DNA from: Artemisia argyi
Taxonomy: Eukaryota; Streptophyta; Magnoliopsida; Asterales; Asteraceae
Length of the DNA stretch: 64,000 nucleotides
Direction: 5' to 3'
NCBI GenBank assembly: GCA_030686995.1
Contig: CM060696.1
Span: 108,992,949-109,056,948, forward strand
Position numbers and translations under genes: made by a program
Part shown: piece by piece, positions 9,984 to 21,422 of the stretch
How positions within the stretch are numbered: position 1 is the first letter of the stretch
How the letters are laid out: every line of letters starts with the position of its first letter
Notes under the pieces: model-generated
The model's input: the letters and a program-made list of their open reading frames with translations, nothing else
What the model was told of the DNA's origin: nothing
The model's database searches: none

Positions 9984-10438
9984 TGTAATCCCCCGTAAAT
10001 TTCCCTATAAATAGTAAAAGTAAATCAAAGACTAATATATCATTACGTTAATTTATAACGTTTTTACCGATAACAAATTTTTTTTATTTATTTAAATATG
10101 CTATGTTACTTAAAATCACTACGATACTCATGATCCCTTTTTACTTGGAACGATGCTCACACATGTACCACTATAGTCTAAAATCGCGAGAATATTAAAA
10201 ATTTCTTTTATTCGTTACAACCCTGCATTTTCCGGCATTTTTTCAAAAATTACTATTCATCGGTTACTATTCACAAACACTATTCATCATTTTACTATTC
10301 ATCGTTTTTGGAGTCGGTTAGTGATATTGAGATGTTTTTCAAAATTTTTACTATTCACGAAACACTATTCACAAAACACTATTCACTCTCGGACTCACGT
10401 AAACGTTTCACTAATAAATTTCTAAACTTATCACTAAT

Positions 10439-10963
10439 TGTTGGGAATTAAACTAATGCTGTTGGAGTTCCCACTGCTGGAAGAATACACTAGCAGTGGA
10501 AACATTATTCATACTACTGAAGAATACACTAGCAGTGGAAACTACATTACCACTGCTAGTGCATATAGTTACCACTGCTTAGTTTATAACTGATATAGAT
10601 AAGTATAGAAAAGATCTTGTGAATATCTTATTTATTTATCATTATACTTATCTTGTAAAGGACTCCTTGTGTCTTATAAAAGGAGATCCTAGGATTAGGG
10701 TTTGAAATATCAGTTGTCAATATCTTTCTAATACGTTTTTCCTAGAGCTTCAAGGTGTAACCCTAGTGATATCATAGATCACTCGTATTATTATCATTAA
10801 TAATATTGAAGCTATTTGTTTGTTACATACATTGTTCTCACATACATATAACTGTTTCATTCACAATCAATCTTCTAAGTATCATTAAGTAGATTCCGCA
10901 TACTTAGTGGTATTACTCAAAGTATCAATATTAACACAAGTTCAAGGTGTACATGATCCAACA
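10439..10963 (+). repeat. 5' LTR of E5
   Basis: 525 bp, followed two bases later by the tRNA-iMet PBS at 10966. Promoter elements are described separately. Confidence 0.95.
10471..10682 (+). promoter_or_regulatory. E5 LTR promoter: CCACTGCT/AGCAGTGG repeats and TATA box
   Basis: CACTAGCAGTGG occurs at 10488-10499 and 10527-10538 inside a 39-bp-spaced direct repeat. Its reverse complement CCACTGCTAGTG is at 10550-10561, and CCACTGCT cores are at 10471 and 10572. The TATA box TATAAAAG is at 10675-10682. The same set is in the 3' LTR (TATA 13977-13984). Function as an enhancer is inference. Confidence 0.6.
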
Positions 10964-11029
10964 AGTGGTATCAGAGCCAGGTATTGATATTTTGATTTAG
11001 AAGACCCTAAAGTTCACTCAGAAGAATCA

Positions 11030-12463
11030 ATGGAGACAGAAACCAGAGTGAGCTTTGATTGGAGCTTTATGACTAAGGAAGATGATTCAGAGTCTGCAAT
11101 GGGTGCACTAATGGCTTTTTCTGACTCTGAGGTACATACTGATAATGCTTGTTCTAAAAACTGTAAGGCCTTAAAAGAGTTAGAGATCTCTAAAACACAA
11201 TATGATGCACTGATGCTAGATTTACGTCATACTAATTATAATTTAGCAAATCATAAAAGAGGTCTAGGTGTTTTAGAAAAACAGATAGAGCATTATAGGG
11301 CAAATGAATCTAAGTTCAGTGATGACATTGCTGTTTTAAAAAGAGACTTAGATTTTTATGTTGAAGTGAATAAAGCTCTTAGGGAAGAGATTGAAAAAGT
11401 TAAGAAGGCTAGTGAGAACATTCAGATAACTAATCAAACACTAGACCACCAATCTAAGAGCATTAGCAAAATTTGGGAAGCCCAAGTTGTGAGCAAAGCT
11501 AAATCAGGTCTTGGATACAAATCTGTTCCACCACCTCTAAGAGGTGTTCCAGCACCTCCTGGCATTGACCTAGCTCACACAGGTTTAGAAGAGTTTCAGG
11601 ATCTACCTATGACCTATGGACCAAAATTTGTTAAACCAGTTGAAACAGAAAAGGTTCAGGTTGAGGTTGAGACTTTTGAAAGTACTAGTGACACTTCTTT
11701 AGTTGATGAAGATGTGTCTAAAGCTAAATTTGAGAATAAGGTAGAAGTGAATAATATTCCTAAAGTGGCTAAAATTGAAAACAATAAACCAGTTAGGAAT
11801 ACTGTTAGATATGCTGAGATGTACAGGTCACAACCTAGAGGTAACCAAAGAAATTGGAATAATATGAAATCTCAACAGCTAGGTAGTGATTTTGTTATGC
11901 AAAACAAAACTTGTTTTGTATGTGGTAGTTTTGACCACTTTGCTGCTTATTGTGATCATAACCCATGGAAAAAGGTAACTTCAAGGGATACAAGGGTATT
12001 TGAAAACAAACAACCTAGAGTGAACAAATATGTTTCAAATCACACTCACTCTAAAGTTAATATGATACCTAGATCATTTATGTTGAACTCTGGCACAAGA
12101 CAATTTTGTCCTGCTAGACAAAACAAAACTGTATATCCAAAACCAACTGTTCCAAGTGCTAAACCAAGATTTTCAAATCAAGCACAAACAGTTAAAAAGG
12201 CCTTTTTCAATAATACAGCTAGGCAAAATCAAAAATGGATGCCTAAGGTTTCAACTGCTAAGCCAGCAGTTCCCACTGTTAGGCCAAAAGTTTCTACTAA
12301 TAGGCAAAAGAAAGCTGTTAAGGGTAATGGCATGAAAGCTACAGCACAATGGGTTTGGAGACCAATAACAGGTGACAAGGCATCTATGGTTTTAAAGAAA
12401 CACACTTATATTGATGCAAGAGGGAGAGTCAAGTCAGTAATGGCTTGGGTTTCCAATGTTTAG
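11030..12463 (+). CDS. truncated Copia gag (coiled coil plus zinc knuckle), non-autonomous
   Basis: A 477-residue ORF starting 52 bases after the PBS. Residues about 45-145 form a heptad-rich coiled coil. Residues 295-308 are an intact CCHC knuckle (CFVCGSFDHFAAYC), followed by a Lys/Gln/Asn-rich basic tail ending TYIDARGRVKSVMAWV. This is the C-terminal half of a gag type frequent in Anthemideae Copia elements. In full-length relatives an N-terminal capsid domain precedes it, and protease with a DSGCS-type motif follows the SVMAWV segment. Here the capsid domain is absent and the frame stops just after SVMAWV. The ORF is undamaged and so probably recent or selected. It could bind RNA and dimerise but could not build a capsid alone (inference). 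Confidence 0.85.
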   Translation: METETRVSFDWSFMTKEDDSESAMGALMAFSDSEVHTDNACSKNCKALKELEISKTQYDALMLDLRHTNYNLANHKRGLGVLEKQIEHYRANESKFSDDIAVLKRDLDFYVEVNKALREEIEKVKKASENIQITNQTLDHQSKSISKIWEAQVVSKAKSGLGYKSVPPPLRGVPAPPGIDLAHTGLEEFQDLPMTYGPKFVKPVETEKVQVEVETFESTSDTSLVDEDVSKAKFENKVEVNNIPKVAKIENNKPVRNTVRYAEMYRSQPRGNQRNWNNMKSQQLGSDFVMQNKTCFVCGSFDHFAAYCDHNPWKKVTSRDTRVFENKQPRVNKYVSNHTHSKVNMIPRSFMLNSGTRQFCPARQNKTVYPKPTVPSAKPRFSNQAQTVKKAFFNNTARQNQKWMPKVSTAKPAVPTVRPKVSTNRQKKAVKGNGMKATAQWVWRPITGDKASMVLKKHTYIDARGRVKSVMAWVSNV

Positions 12464-13740
12464 TTGTCTGTTATAGCATGTTTTGTTAGTCATATTCATT
12501 ATTGTTAAAAGGAAAATATTTTGTCTTGTATTTTCTTGGTTTTGGACTAACAAATGCAGGTTGATAAAGCAAATGATTTGGAGCTATCAGATTGCTTGAT
12601 ATGTGAATTGGACTGTATGCTGATATAGAGTTTGGAGTGTGTGAACTGGACACACAACAAATGGTAATTGGTTCACCATGTCTAACCCACACCAAGAACC
12701 AACTAGTCCTGAGCAAACGGCTACAGGTAAAGACACATCAAATCCGTTCATGGTTGATAGTTTACCAAAAACTAGGTTCTCAACTCACCATACATCTTTG
12801 TGATCAAGAGTTGGCTAGTCCATAGCAAACGGCTCATGGTAAAGACATATCAAATCCGTTGATAGCTGATAGTTTGCTAAAAACTATGATAAGAGCAGCT
12901 AATTTTACATGTTTTACTTTCCACTGCTCTTTGAAAATTCTGTTGATTTTTACCACTGCAGGTTCACAGTTACCACTGACAGTGTAAAATTTTTCTTAAT
13001 ATGTGTAGATGCAGGACATGACTATATCATTCAGAGCTCTACCATGGCAACACTTCATGTGTCTGATTCTAAGGGATTGGATACAGGTAGTGAAATCCCT
13101 AGCCAAATTAAAACATATGGGTGGTTCAGTAGTACTATCTAGTTTCACTAGGTAAGAAATTGAATCTATGTCTCATGATGCACCTCTCTCAGAAGGTAAT
13201 ACATCTGGAAGTGCTGAAGGCAGTATGTTACAAAAGGAATTAATGGAACTGTGTACCAAATTCTCATAAAAGGTGGATACAAAAGGAATTGATGGAAGTT
13301 CTTCTGAATTTTATCTTATTGTGCTAATTTTGGTGGAGATTCTCCCAAACAGGGGAGGAAAAATGATGATAAGGTTCAGGGGAGGATTGCTCTCAGGTCA
13401 AAGAAACTCAATTTAATGCAGATATGGAAGTTATGCTCAAGTCAAAAGTTTAAATTTATTCTGCTGATAGAATACCAATTTCTACTGATGGTATCATGAT
13501 TGAACCAGAAGAAGAAAGACCACCAATGAAGGATGGACAGCTGCTCAGTTAAAAGGAAAAGCTAATGAAGAAATAGAAAGGTTGTACTATGCTGCATACA
13601 GAAGAGTTCATAAATTTTGAAGTATGAGAACTGCATGATAGAAAAGATAAGTGTTTGGAAGAATCCCCCCAACATCAAGGAGGAAGTTTAATTCAAGAAA
13701 CTTGTGGATTTGCAGAGGAATCACAAGTTTAGGGGAGGAT
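12464..13740 (+). other. E5 3' region: decayed remnants of Copia 3' end, no pol
   Basis: No RT or integrase motif is visible. Two related segments about 115 bp apart (12713-12776 and 12829-12888) share GCAAACGGCT...GGTAAAGACA...TCAAATCCGTT and translate to EQTATGK/SNPF-like phrases that I associate with sequences downstream of RNase H in Anthemideae Copia elements (recollection, unverified). Stops interrupt every frame. The short ORF 13704-13895 spans the PPT and LTR and is not a gene. Confidence 0.55.
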
Positions 13741-14265
13741 TGTTGGGAATTAAACTAATGCTGTTGGAGTTCCCACTGCTGGAAGAATACACTAGCAGTG
13801 GAAACATTATTCATACTACTGAAGAATACACTAGCAGTGGAAACTACATTACCACTGCTAGTGCATATAGTTACCACTGCTTAGTTTATAACTGATATAG
13901 ATAAGTATAGAAAAGATCTTGTGAATATCTTATTTATTTATCATTATACTTATCTTGTAAAGGACTCCTTGTGTCTTATAAAAGGAGATCCTAGGATTAG
14001 GGTTTGAAATATCAGTTGTCAATATCTTTCTAATACGTTTTTCCTAGAGCTTCAAGGTGTAACCCTAGTGATATCATAGATCACTCGTATTATTATCATT
14101 AATAATATTGAAGCTATTTGTTTGTTACATACATTGTTCTCACATACATATAACTGTTTCATTCACAATCAATCTTCTAAGTATCATTAAGTAGATTCCG
14201 CATACTTAGTGGTATTACTCAAAGTATCAATATTGACACAAGTTCAAGGTGTACACGATCCAACA
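13741..14265 (+). repeat. 3' LTR of E5
   Basis: 525 bp, directly preceded by the PPT AGGGGAGGAT and followed by the TSD CTAAT. Confidence 0.95.
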
Positions 14266-17200
14266 CTAATCACAATTAATATTTTACTAATCCTAAAATA
14301 CACTTAAACGGACCCTAAATCTCACCCTAAGCCCAACGTCATTTTTGGCCTGTTACTATTCACGGCCCAAACCAAATTAAGCCCATTCTTCTTTCTTTTG
14401 TTTTTCATTCCACTCGACTAGGACAAGTAAGAAACGAGCCTCGTATGCTCAAATCCTACACACGACACACACATATTTTTACACACCCTCGTTCCTCCCC
14501 TAGCCAACATTTAAAGTGTCAATTTTTAGGTTCCCCACGTCGAGCCTAGGTACGTTTTACTAGGCAAAGCATATGTCCCAAAAACGATTTCATAAAATCT
14601 CATCTAATCCAAAACTAAACCGCTTTAAACCCCGTTTGTTTCTATAAAGTCCTAAAAATATTTCTAACACAATTTCAAGTCTAAATATTACATTTGATCA
14701 ACCATCACCAAGCCTAGCCAAAAATTGCAAATCGTTTTAAGAAAGAAATAGATATGTCGACATGCATTTTACAAACAAAAGTGTACTTCCTTGATTCATG
14801 CACACTCAATTGCTTATAATACTCAACTAGGCCAAGTACTACAACTTTTTAAAATATTTTTTTCGCAACTACCATGACCTTTTAAAACTTTCAATTCTCA
14901 CGTTTTCTTTGAAAGTAAACATGTCGACATATATGAAAACAAAAACCTTGAGTGAATTACTTACTCTTACACATTGGACTTTTGAAAACAAGCAACAATC
15001 CCATCACAATAAATTTTAGATACTAGGATACACCAAGTACCAAATTCATTTCAAAAATTCAATTGTCCACGTTCTTTTTGATTTTGAGGATGTCGACACT
15101 AGAAACCAAGATATGGAGTAACTTGTTACTCTTGCACATCTAGACTTTTTGTAACACTCCAACATCACATCACATTAAATGATATTCACTAGAACACTCC
15201 AAGGTTCAAATATAAATGCCATGCATGCATGCTTTCGTTTCATTTCCATGCAAAACCAAACAATGAGAACCATGTTACTTTTCTTCCTTCCAAGACTTTT
15301 GAAAGCCTCCTGCTACACTCTACCATCAAATCTCATAAATTCATAACCACTAAAACACTCCAAAAATTCCATATATATAGCACCTTGCATGCATGCATTC
15401 GTTTACCACATTCATACAAACCAAAAACTCACCAAAAATATTAAGTCTTTAGTCTAGCTTGGGTCGAAGCATTTGGGTAGGAAATTCAAGGGATTCGTGT
15501 GGATTTAGGAGAAATACGTTATTGTTTGTGAACCTTGGTCGAGCACACATACACACTACGTACTCATCTCACTCACTTCTCGACTCTACGTCTTGTTTTA
15601 ACCACCACTTTGGTGTCGTAAGTTACTAACAAACTCTTTTCAATATTTTTATAAAACTTCCATTTGCATTATTTTTATACGCGACACACACAATTGCACC
15701 TCTTTATTCGAAAACTAAATATACAACATATATATATTTTACGTTCGTCTATATATTTCACACCTTAACAAATAAACTATGTAGAGTTTTGAAACTAAAA
15801 AGCTACGTACAACCTATTTTAGAATACATTTCTAACGTATACAAACAAGTATCGAAAACTTTTAAAATTTTTCTAAGTCTTTTGTTTTATAAAAACTTGT
15901 CCCATGCTAGCCCAAAACGCACGTATATCTTTAAATTTTACTTAACAAGCATGCCATTTTATTTCACAAACTAATTGTCCTCATGACAAACAATCATTTT
16001 CGTATAAAAACTTTATAATAAAAATCGCGTTTTGAACCTATAAAAGTCACCAAGCAAATCGACTTGGAAACTAACTTTGGAAAATTTTAGTATCGACTGG
16101 GCCTTAAGGCCCAATCATTTCTAAATAAGCTAATCGTATAAGCTATTACCATAAGCTGATTGGCAACTTTTTCATACTCCTAACATTAGCCCAAAACAAA
16201 GCCCAAAAACCCCGTAGGCCCATTGGATTTAAAAATACTAACAGGCCTTAGTTTTTCGTTAAAAGCCCATAAGCTATCAATAAGCTTTTTCGAACTAATA
16301 AGCTGTCAAAATAAGTTAAATAAGCTATTTTGAAACTAAGTAAGAAATAAAAACACTAAGTTTTGAAATTAGTGAAGTTGGGACTAAATTTGCAAAATTT
16401 ATGAAAATCGGGTTAAAAGTGTCAACTTTTCAAAGTTTCGGTATAAAATGTCATTTCGTAAATTAAAGGGTGAAAACTGATTTTTATAAACTCTAGGGTG
16501 ACAGGTGTAAGAAATATAAAGTTTTGGACATAAAATGTAAATATATTTAATTTTGGACTAACGGCGTAAAGCTAACGCCGTTAGGGTAAAAAGTGTAAAT
16601 TTTTAGAAAATACAAGGGCCATATATATAAAATTAATATTTTTATTTTTACTTTCCATTTTTACAATTTCACGTAGCGACGTTACGTTTATTTTCAGACT
16701 ATTATTTTTATTACTATTATTATTATTAAACGTTGCGTTTATTTTCAAACTATTATTACTATTACTATTTTTATTATTAAACGTTACGTTATTTTCAAAC
16801 TATTATTACTATTACTATTTTTATTATTAAACGTTACGTTATTTTCAAACTATTATTATTATTACTATTATTAAACGTTACGTTTTATTTCAAACTATCG
16901 TTATTATTAAACCTTACGTTATATATAACTAAACTAAACGAACAATATACTATAAAAACCAAAAGTCTTACTAACGTCAAATTAACAAATCATGCATTTA
17001 AAAACAACTCGCGATTAAAACCCTAAGACTATCAAACACTAAAACATGCCATATATTATCTAGGTCGTGTGTGGAGCCGTTCCCATTTTGCAAACTGAGT
17101 ATCGATATTTTTATTCACTAAACCACTAAGGTGAGTTCATAGCCTCGCCTTTACATATTTAAATGTTTTATAAACCCTGCGAGGGGGATACATGCTAGTT

Positions 17201-17892
17201 TTTACAAACTGAACACAAGTATTTTCTTGGTATGCTTTACCTGATCTCGTTATTGCTTAAGTACCTTTCCTTGCTAAAAGCCCCTCATATCATGAGCCTT
17301 AGTCACCCAGGAGGTGAACGTAAATAATTGTGGATAGATCTATTAGGGACTGACCATCCCCGTTTGGGAGTTCGAGAAAACAACCAAACGCACTTTATTT
17401 GAAATCTAGTAGGTTACTGGCAAGAACCTATCCCGAGGGCCCCCTGTTACTATAATCCATCATTCGTGATGAGATCTGTTAATCGGCTGAGCGTCATGAG
17501 CTTAATGCAATAACAACTGTTTTTAACTTATAATTGTATGACGGTGCAATTATCACTTATAACTTGTGTTCAATCGTTTAAACTTAAACCTATAAATATC
17601 ACTCAACTTTTGTTGACTTTTAGCATGTTTATCTCAGGTCTATAACGAGCAAGGATGGGACGGAAGAGCACGAAATTCTCACAAAGGCTATAAAATTTTA
17701 TTATCATTCGAAAACCTATTTAACAAATTTTAAAAAACCACTGGGACCTCATTTTGAAAACTCTGATATTTATAAAAATTCGAATGATAAATATTTTTAG
17801 AAAATCATTTTCTACTGAAAAACTATGAGCTGTGAAGTAACACCCAATCTTTATTACGCTGCAAATATTTCAAAATTGGGGGTGTTACAGAT

Positions 17893-17904
17893 TGGCATCA
17901 GAGC
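17893..17904 (+). other. primer-binding site of E4
   Basis: TGGCATCAGAGC lies three bases after the LTR end. It differs by one base from the tRNA-iMet-complementary TGGTATCAGAGC used by chromoviruses and Copia elements. It fixes the orientation of E4 as plus. Confidence 0.8.
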
Positions 17905-18149
17905 TTTGGTTATAGCGAAACAGATCTATTTTAGATCTGAACTATAACCGTTTTTACAAACAAAACATTTTATAGCCCTACACTCTTCGTGCTTTCCGTT
18001 CCTGCATAGTACCTTGCTCAGTACATTAACTGTTAAGATTATTCTGCATGTTTAGAAATTGCGCTTACATAATTTTTGGTTCATCCGTACTATTATATCT
18101 ATAACGTAATAGTAACTTATAAAATACCATTCCCGGTTACTACAGTAAC

Positions 18150-18860
18150 ATGTCTCCAAAAACTTCCTTGAACGCCAAAACTACTCTTCGTAATACTAAT
18201 ACATCCCCCGTCAATCAAAATTCTCCGAACACTGAAGATCCCTACGTACAAATATCACAGCCCCAACTTAATATAGGAATCACTCATAGATCACTTCCAT
18301 CGTCACCTATTTCTTCACCTCTACGTCAAAAGCTTAGGAGAACTACTGAATCATATGAAGATGTGATTGGTGGTCAGGCAACATTCGAAGTTGGACAAAG
18401 TTCACGTCAAGAGAGGCCGTGGACGAATGTTGAGCCAAATTCTCCGTTACCCTACACTTTAGATTTCCCAATACCAGATATCCCAAATACCTTATCCTCA
18501 CCTAATTCCCCCAACTACGATATAAGCACACCTGATTCAATATGGACTCTTGTCTATCAACAAGCCAGCACATTAGAGGCTCACACTGAACAGCTGAAAG
18601 GTTTACGACCAACAAAATTTGAATGGTATGACCGTAACCTTGACGCATTGTTCAAAAGAGCGGATGCTGAAAGACGAACAATTGAAAGGACCCTATGGAT
18701 GGCTAGAGAGACAGCCAGGAGCCAAGGTCAAAAGATTGCCGCATTAGAGAGTATGTTGGCAAACCAAATGAACGTGTGTCAGGAACGTTTCTCAAACATG
18801 GAAGCAGCACAACTTGAACTTGAGAAAGAGATTAGATATTTACGTCAGAGGCGTAACTAA
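18150..18860 (+). CDS. gag-position protein of E4, unrecognised
   Basis: A 236-residue ORF starting 245 bases after the PBS, where gag is expected. Residues 1-130 are Ser/Pro/Asn-rich and disordered-looking. Residues about 135-236 are charged and helical (DAERRTIERTLWMARETARS, then a second heptad region ending LRQRRN), probably a coiled coil. There is no zinc knuckle, protease, RT or integrase. I do not recognise the family. It may be the N-terminal part of a chromovirus gag, or a new ORF kept by the non-autonomous lineage. Confidence 0.6.
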   Translation: MSPKTSLNAKTTLRNTNTSPVNQNSPNTEDPYVQISQPQLNIGITHRSLPSSPISSPLRQKLRRTTESYEDVIGGQATFEVGQSSRQERPWTNVEPNSPLPYTLDFPIPDIPNTLSSPNSPNYDISTPDSIWTLVYQQASTLEAHTEQLKGLRPTKFEWYDRNLDALFKRADAERRTIERTLWMARETARSQGQKIAALESMLANQMNVCQERFSNMEAAQLELEKEIRYLRQRRN

Positions 18861-20086
18861 TCTTAAGTTTACAAGTATCCCTGCTGCATCTACTAAACCA
18901 GACAGACTTGGTTAGTATTTCATGTAATGTTCAATAAATCTGAACCTTTCAGAACTTGAAATCAAATCTATAATAACCTCCTCTTCCGTTTCATCTCTCT
19001 GTTATAAATCAATCGTTTTCTTTCGTATCAAGCATGCATACTATGAATCCTCATAATTTCATGCAAAGATCTCATTTTGTTATCTCCCTAGATAAACAAA
19101 TAACTCCACGTAGAATTCTGACATATTAATAAGAGACCTTGTACTAATTGTTTTACAAAAACGATCAGTCAAGTTATTAATATTATGATGACTTCTACTA
19201 TAATATTCAAATCTACCGTAGGATTTCTTACAATTGTAAGAAATTCTTAAACATACTATAATTAATTTTTCAAGAGAGAGAAAAATTATTTTAGTGGACG
19301 AATTGGTTTGTTCCTTAGTAATCTCATATCAAGAGTTGATTATCTATCTATGATACAACACAGACATATCTTGAAATTAGATTACAGTAAGGAGTCAATT
19401 CAGTCTATCATCAATGAAATAATTAACTCCATTTGAATTATTCTGACATCAGAAGAGTTCTAAGTTAAGTTTCATTAATGATTTCAGAAGATGGACAACG
19501 TAAACAATACATGTACTCCATCTTCATCAAAAACCACCATGACTACTGAAGCCGTCAGGAAATTGGTAACCAACATCGTGTCAGTAGTACTTAAAGTGGC
19601 CACCATAGTTTATCCAAGAGGAGAGTAGGATACGCCTGACAAGCAGGAAAGCTGCATGGAATATAGGTCAACCCACTTTAAAACGCCAGAAGGAATGGCT
19701 AACCCTACCATCACCCATAACCAAGGAATTAGGCAAGGAGTTATACCTAATGGAAATAAACAAAAGCGAAAACTCTTAGAAATAAGGAACCTTTAAAGAC
19801 TTCGATAGTATCAATGGAATGATTACTAGGTTTATGCAGATGAATAAATTCCTGTTGTGAATAAATAAACTCTAGTTCAAAAATTTCCTAATTGTACCTC
19901 TTCCTTGTAATTTACTTTAAGTTACGATGGATGTAACCTAAAGTATAACAACTATCCTTCTACCGTATCGAAAAATCTACCTTGTAATATTTCCAAAATA
20001 ATTATAATCTACGTCAATTTCAATTCCTATCCCATTTACCAAATAACAGCATACTGTTATTTCCCTAGAAATTTCTGACTCATCAT

Positions 20087-20164
<78 letters not shown>

Positions 20165-20584
20165 AGATAAATAAATAAATCAATGAATAAAGTTCCTACT
20201 TTATTCTTAAAAGAAATTACGTATTATATCATAATAACAAAACGTTGAACATCATCTAAAACAACTTAAAGTAAAACATAAATACAACTGTGACTGAACC
20301 AAGCATCACATCATTTAGTCCTCCATTAAAATAGCCTGGCCAACTATGTCTAATTTAGGAAGAATCATGTCATGATGGAACAATCATAATACCAAAATTT
20401 CTAAATAACAATCTTCATTTAAAAGTAACAAATATAAATAAACTGAACTATTCATAAATATTATAAACTACCATAAAAACCTATCTTATTCCTTCGTCAT
20501 TAGGACGAGAAGCCAACAAAAGTACAAATAGGAAAAACCCTAATAATTCACAAAGACTAATAGAAAACTCCAATAACTAAGAGT
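18861..20584 (+). other. E4 internal noncoding region
   Basis: No sizeable ORF with coding character is seen on either strand and no pol motif. The region is AT-rich with a microsatellite at 20090-20164. Confidence 0.6.
20090..20164. repeat. compound microsatellite (TA)n(CA)7
   Basis: About 30 TA units run to 20150 and are followed by seven CA units. The ORF reading across it (YIYIYI) is an artefact. Confidence 0.97.
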
Positions 20585-20788
20585 TTATCCGAACCCATGG
20601 AAATTAATAAATAAACAAATAATTAGCATCGGAAGTGCTAACGTCACAATAATTACAATATAAACCATAGAATCTTCAATAGGTTGATCCGCTATGACAA
20701 CAAAAACCCCCACCAACAAAACCATAGCAAAAGCCACCACAGGATGAATCACCTTAATTATGCTGAAAGAGGAATATAAACAAATCAT
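20585..20788 (-). CDS. small antisense two-TM ORF (b) in E4
   Basis: A 67-codon minus-strand frame, antisense to the element. It has a short N-terminal part, a hydrophobic segment (VVAFAMVLLVGVFVVIA), an acidic loop (DQPIEDS) and a second hydrophobic segment (MVYIVIIVTLALPMLIICLF). An in-frame Met at residue 22 is an alternative start. Topology and loop resemble the 53-residue ORF just upstream (20910-21071): in both, a P..ED loop is followed by a membrane segment with a central Pro. I do not recognise the family. Antisense extra ORFs before the 3' LTR are known from Tat-lineage Ty3 elements; a membrane-type pair in a chromovirus-type element would be unusual. Confidence 0.45.
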   Translation of the reverse strand: MICLYSSFSIIKVIHPVVAFAMVLLVGVFVVIADQPIEDSMVYIVIIVTLALPMLIICLFINFHGFG

Positions 20789-20909
20789 TAAAAACTATAG
20801 CAAGACTAGTTTTTAAACACAAGGACAAATAAGGCTTATTTCACATTTATTGAGGATTATATAGAAACACGACAAGGAATTAAGTTAAAACAACCCTAGC
20901 TTAAGATTA

Positions 20910-21071
20910 TTACCCCCATATCTTGTCCACGGTAATGGCTAGAACCGTGAGGGGTACGACAAACAACAAGATCGCAACCAAGAACCCAAAGTCTTCGTCT
21001 GGAACATACGCTAAGTAGACAGCGGCAAGGACGACATACACAATCGCTAGTATAGTAATTAAGCTCGGCAT
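20910..21071 (-). CDS. small antisense two-TM ORF (a) in E4, 53 residues
   Basis: ATG at 21071-21069, stop at 20912-20910. The product is two membrane-spanning segments separated by a short acidic turn: residues 2-22 (TILAIVYVVLAAVYLAYV), then PDEDFG, then residues 29-48 (FLVAILLFVVPLTVLAIT), ending DKIWG. The frame is 122 bases upstream of ORF (b) in the same direction, so both could share an antisense transcript starting from the LTR side. It lies about 330 bp inside the PPT. No homologue recognised. The frame is short, but its amphipathic order and similarity to ORF (b) argue against chance. Confidence 0.45.
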   Translation of the reverse strand: MPSLITILAIVYVVLAAVYLAYVPDEDFGFLVAILLFVVPLTVLAITVDKIWG

Positions 21072-21087
21072 TTTTTCGGAAGTATTT

Positions 21088-21422
21088 TAAGAATAGGAGA
21101 TGAGAAATGATAGGAAAATGGTTGGTGGAAGAAATGGAAATTTGAAAGGGATATATGTAGGTGGAAAACTAGCCGTTAGACACTATTCACGACCGTTGGG
21201 TACGGTACACCTAGCCGTTATTTTACTATTCAAAACCACTACCCTCAATATTCACAACCCTTAAATACACCAGTTACTAGATCCTGCCTAGCACAAATAA
21301 GTCTAAATAAAACGCGTCTCCTAAATCTTAATCTCTCAACAACCCTCTGATCGAAATTTCCTAATACCAGAATTTAGTTAAACTTGAATTCCGGGACGGA
21401 ATTCAGAATGAGGTGTAGGTAC
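21088..21422 (+). other. 3' end of E4 internal region with PPT
   Basis: Repeats 9627-9983. It ends ATGAGGTGTAGG three bases before the right LTR, the PPT position; the copy upstream of the left LTR has the cleaner GAGGGGTAGG. Confidence 0.65.

Larger units (their letters stand above)
10439..14265 (+). mobile_element. E5: young non-autonomous Ty1/Copia element
   Basis: LTRs 10439-10963 and 13741-14265 are both 525 bp (TGTTGGGAATT...GATCCAACA). By eye they differ at only two sites (ATTAACACA/ATTGACACA and ACATGATCC/ACACGATCC). The TSD CTAAT (10434-10438, 14266-14270) is exact and the empty site is preserved in the other E4 LTR near 21870. PBS TGGTATCAGAGCC (10966-10978) matches tRNA-iMet; PPT AGGGGAGGAT ends at 13740. 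It carries a partial gag ORF and no pol. Confidence 0.95.
9984..17889 (+). repeat. left LTR of E4, interrupted by E5
   Basis: Without E5 it is about 4.07 kb, equal to the right copy. It contains the hairpin-capable CTAACGGCGT/ACGCCGTTAG (16558-16584). An array of AACGTTACGTT-containing units of roughly 50 bp lies at about 16660-16925. Small ORFs at 15229 and 15789 recur in the other LTR only because the LTRs are near-identical. Confidence 0.85.

Noticed and set aside
10005..10014. TATAAATAG near the start of the E4 LTR as its promoter
   Set aside because: It lies only about 20 bp inside the proposed LTR start, leaving no U3; more likely a chance AT-rich match. It is also the main reason to keep some doubt about the LTR start.
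13704..13895. 63-codon ORF at the E5 3' end
   Set aside because: It spans the PPT and the start of the 3' LTR, so it cannot be a functional independent gene.
15229..15974. ORFs of 71 and 61 codons conserved at 22837-23582
   Set aside because: Conservation is explained by the near-identity of the two E4 LTRs and gives no evidence of coding.
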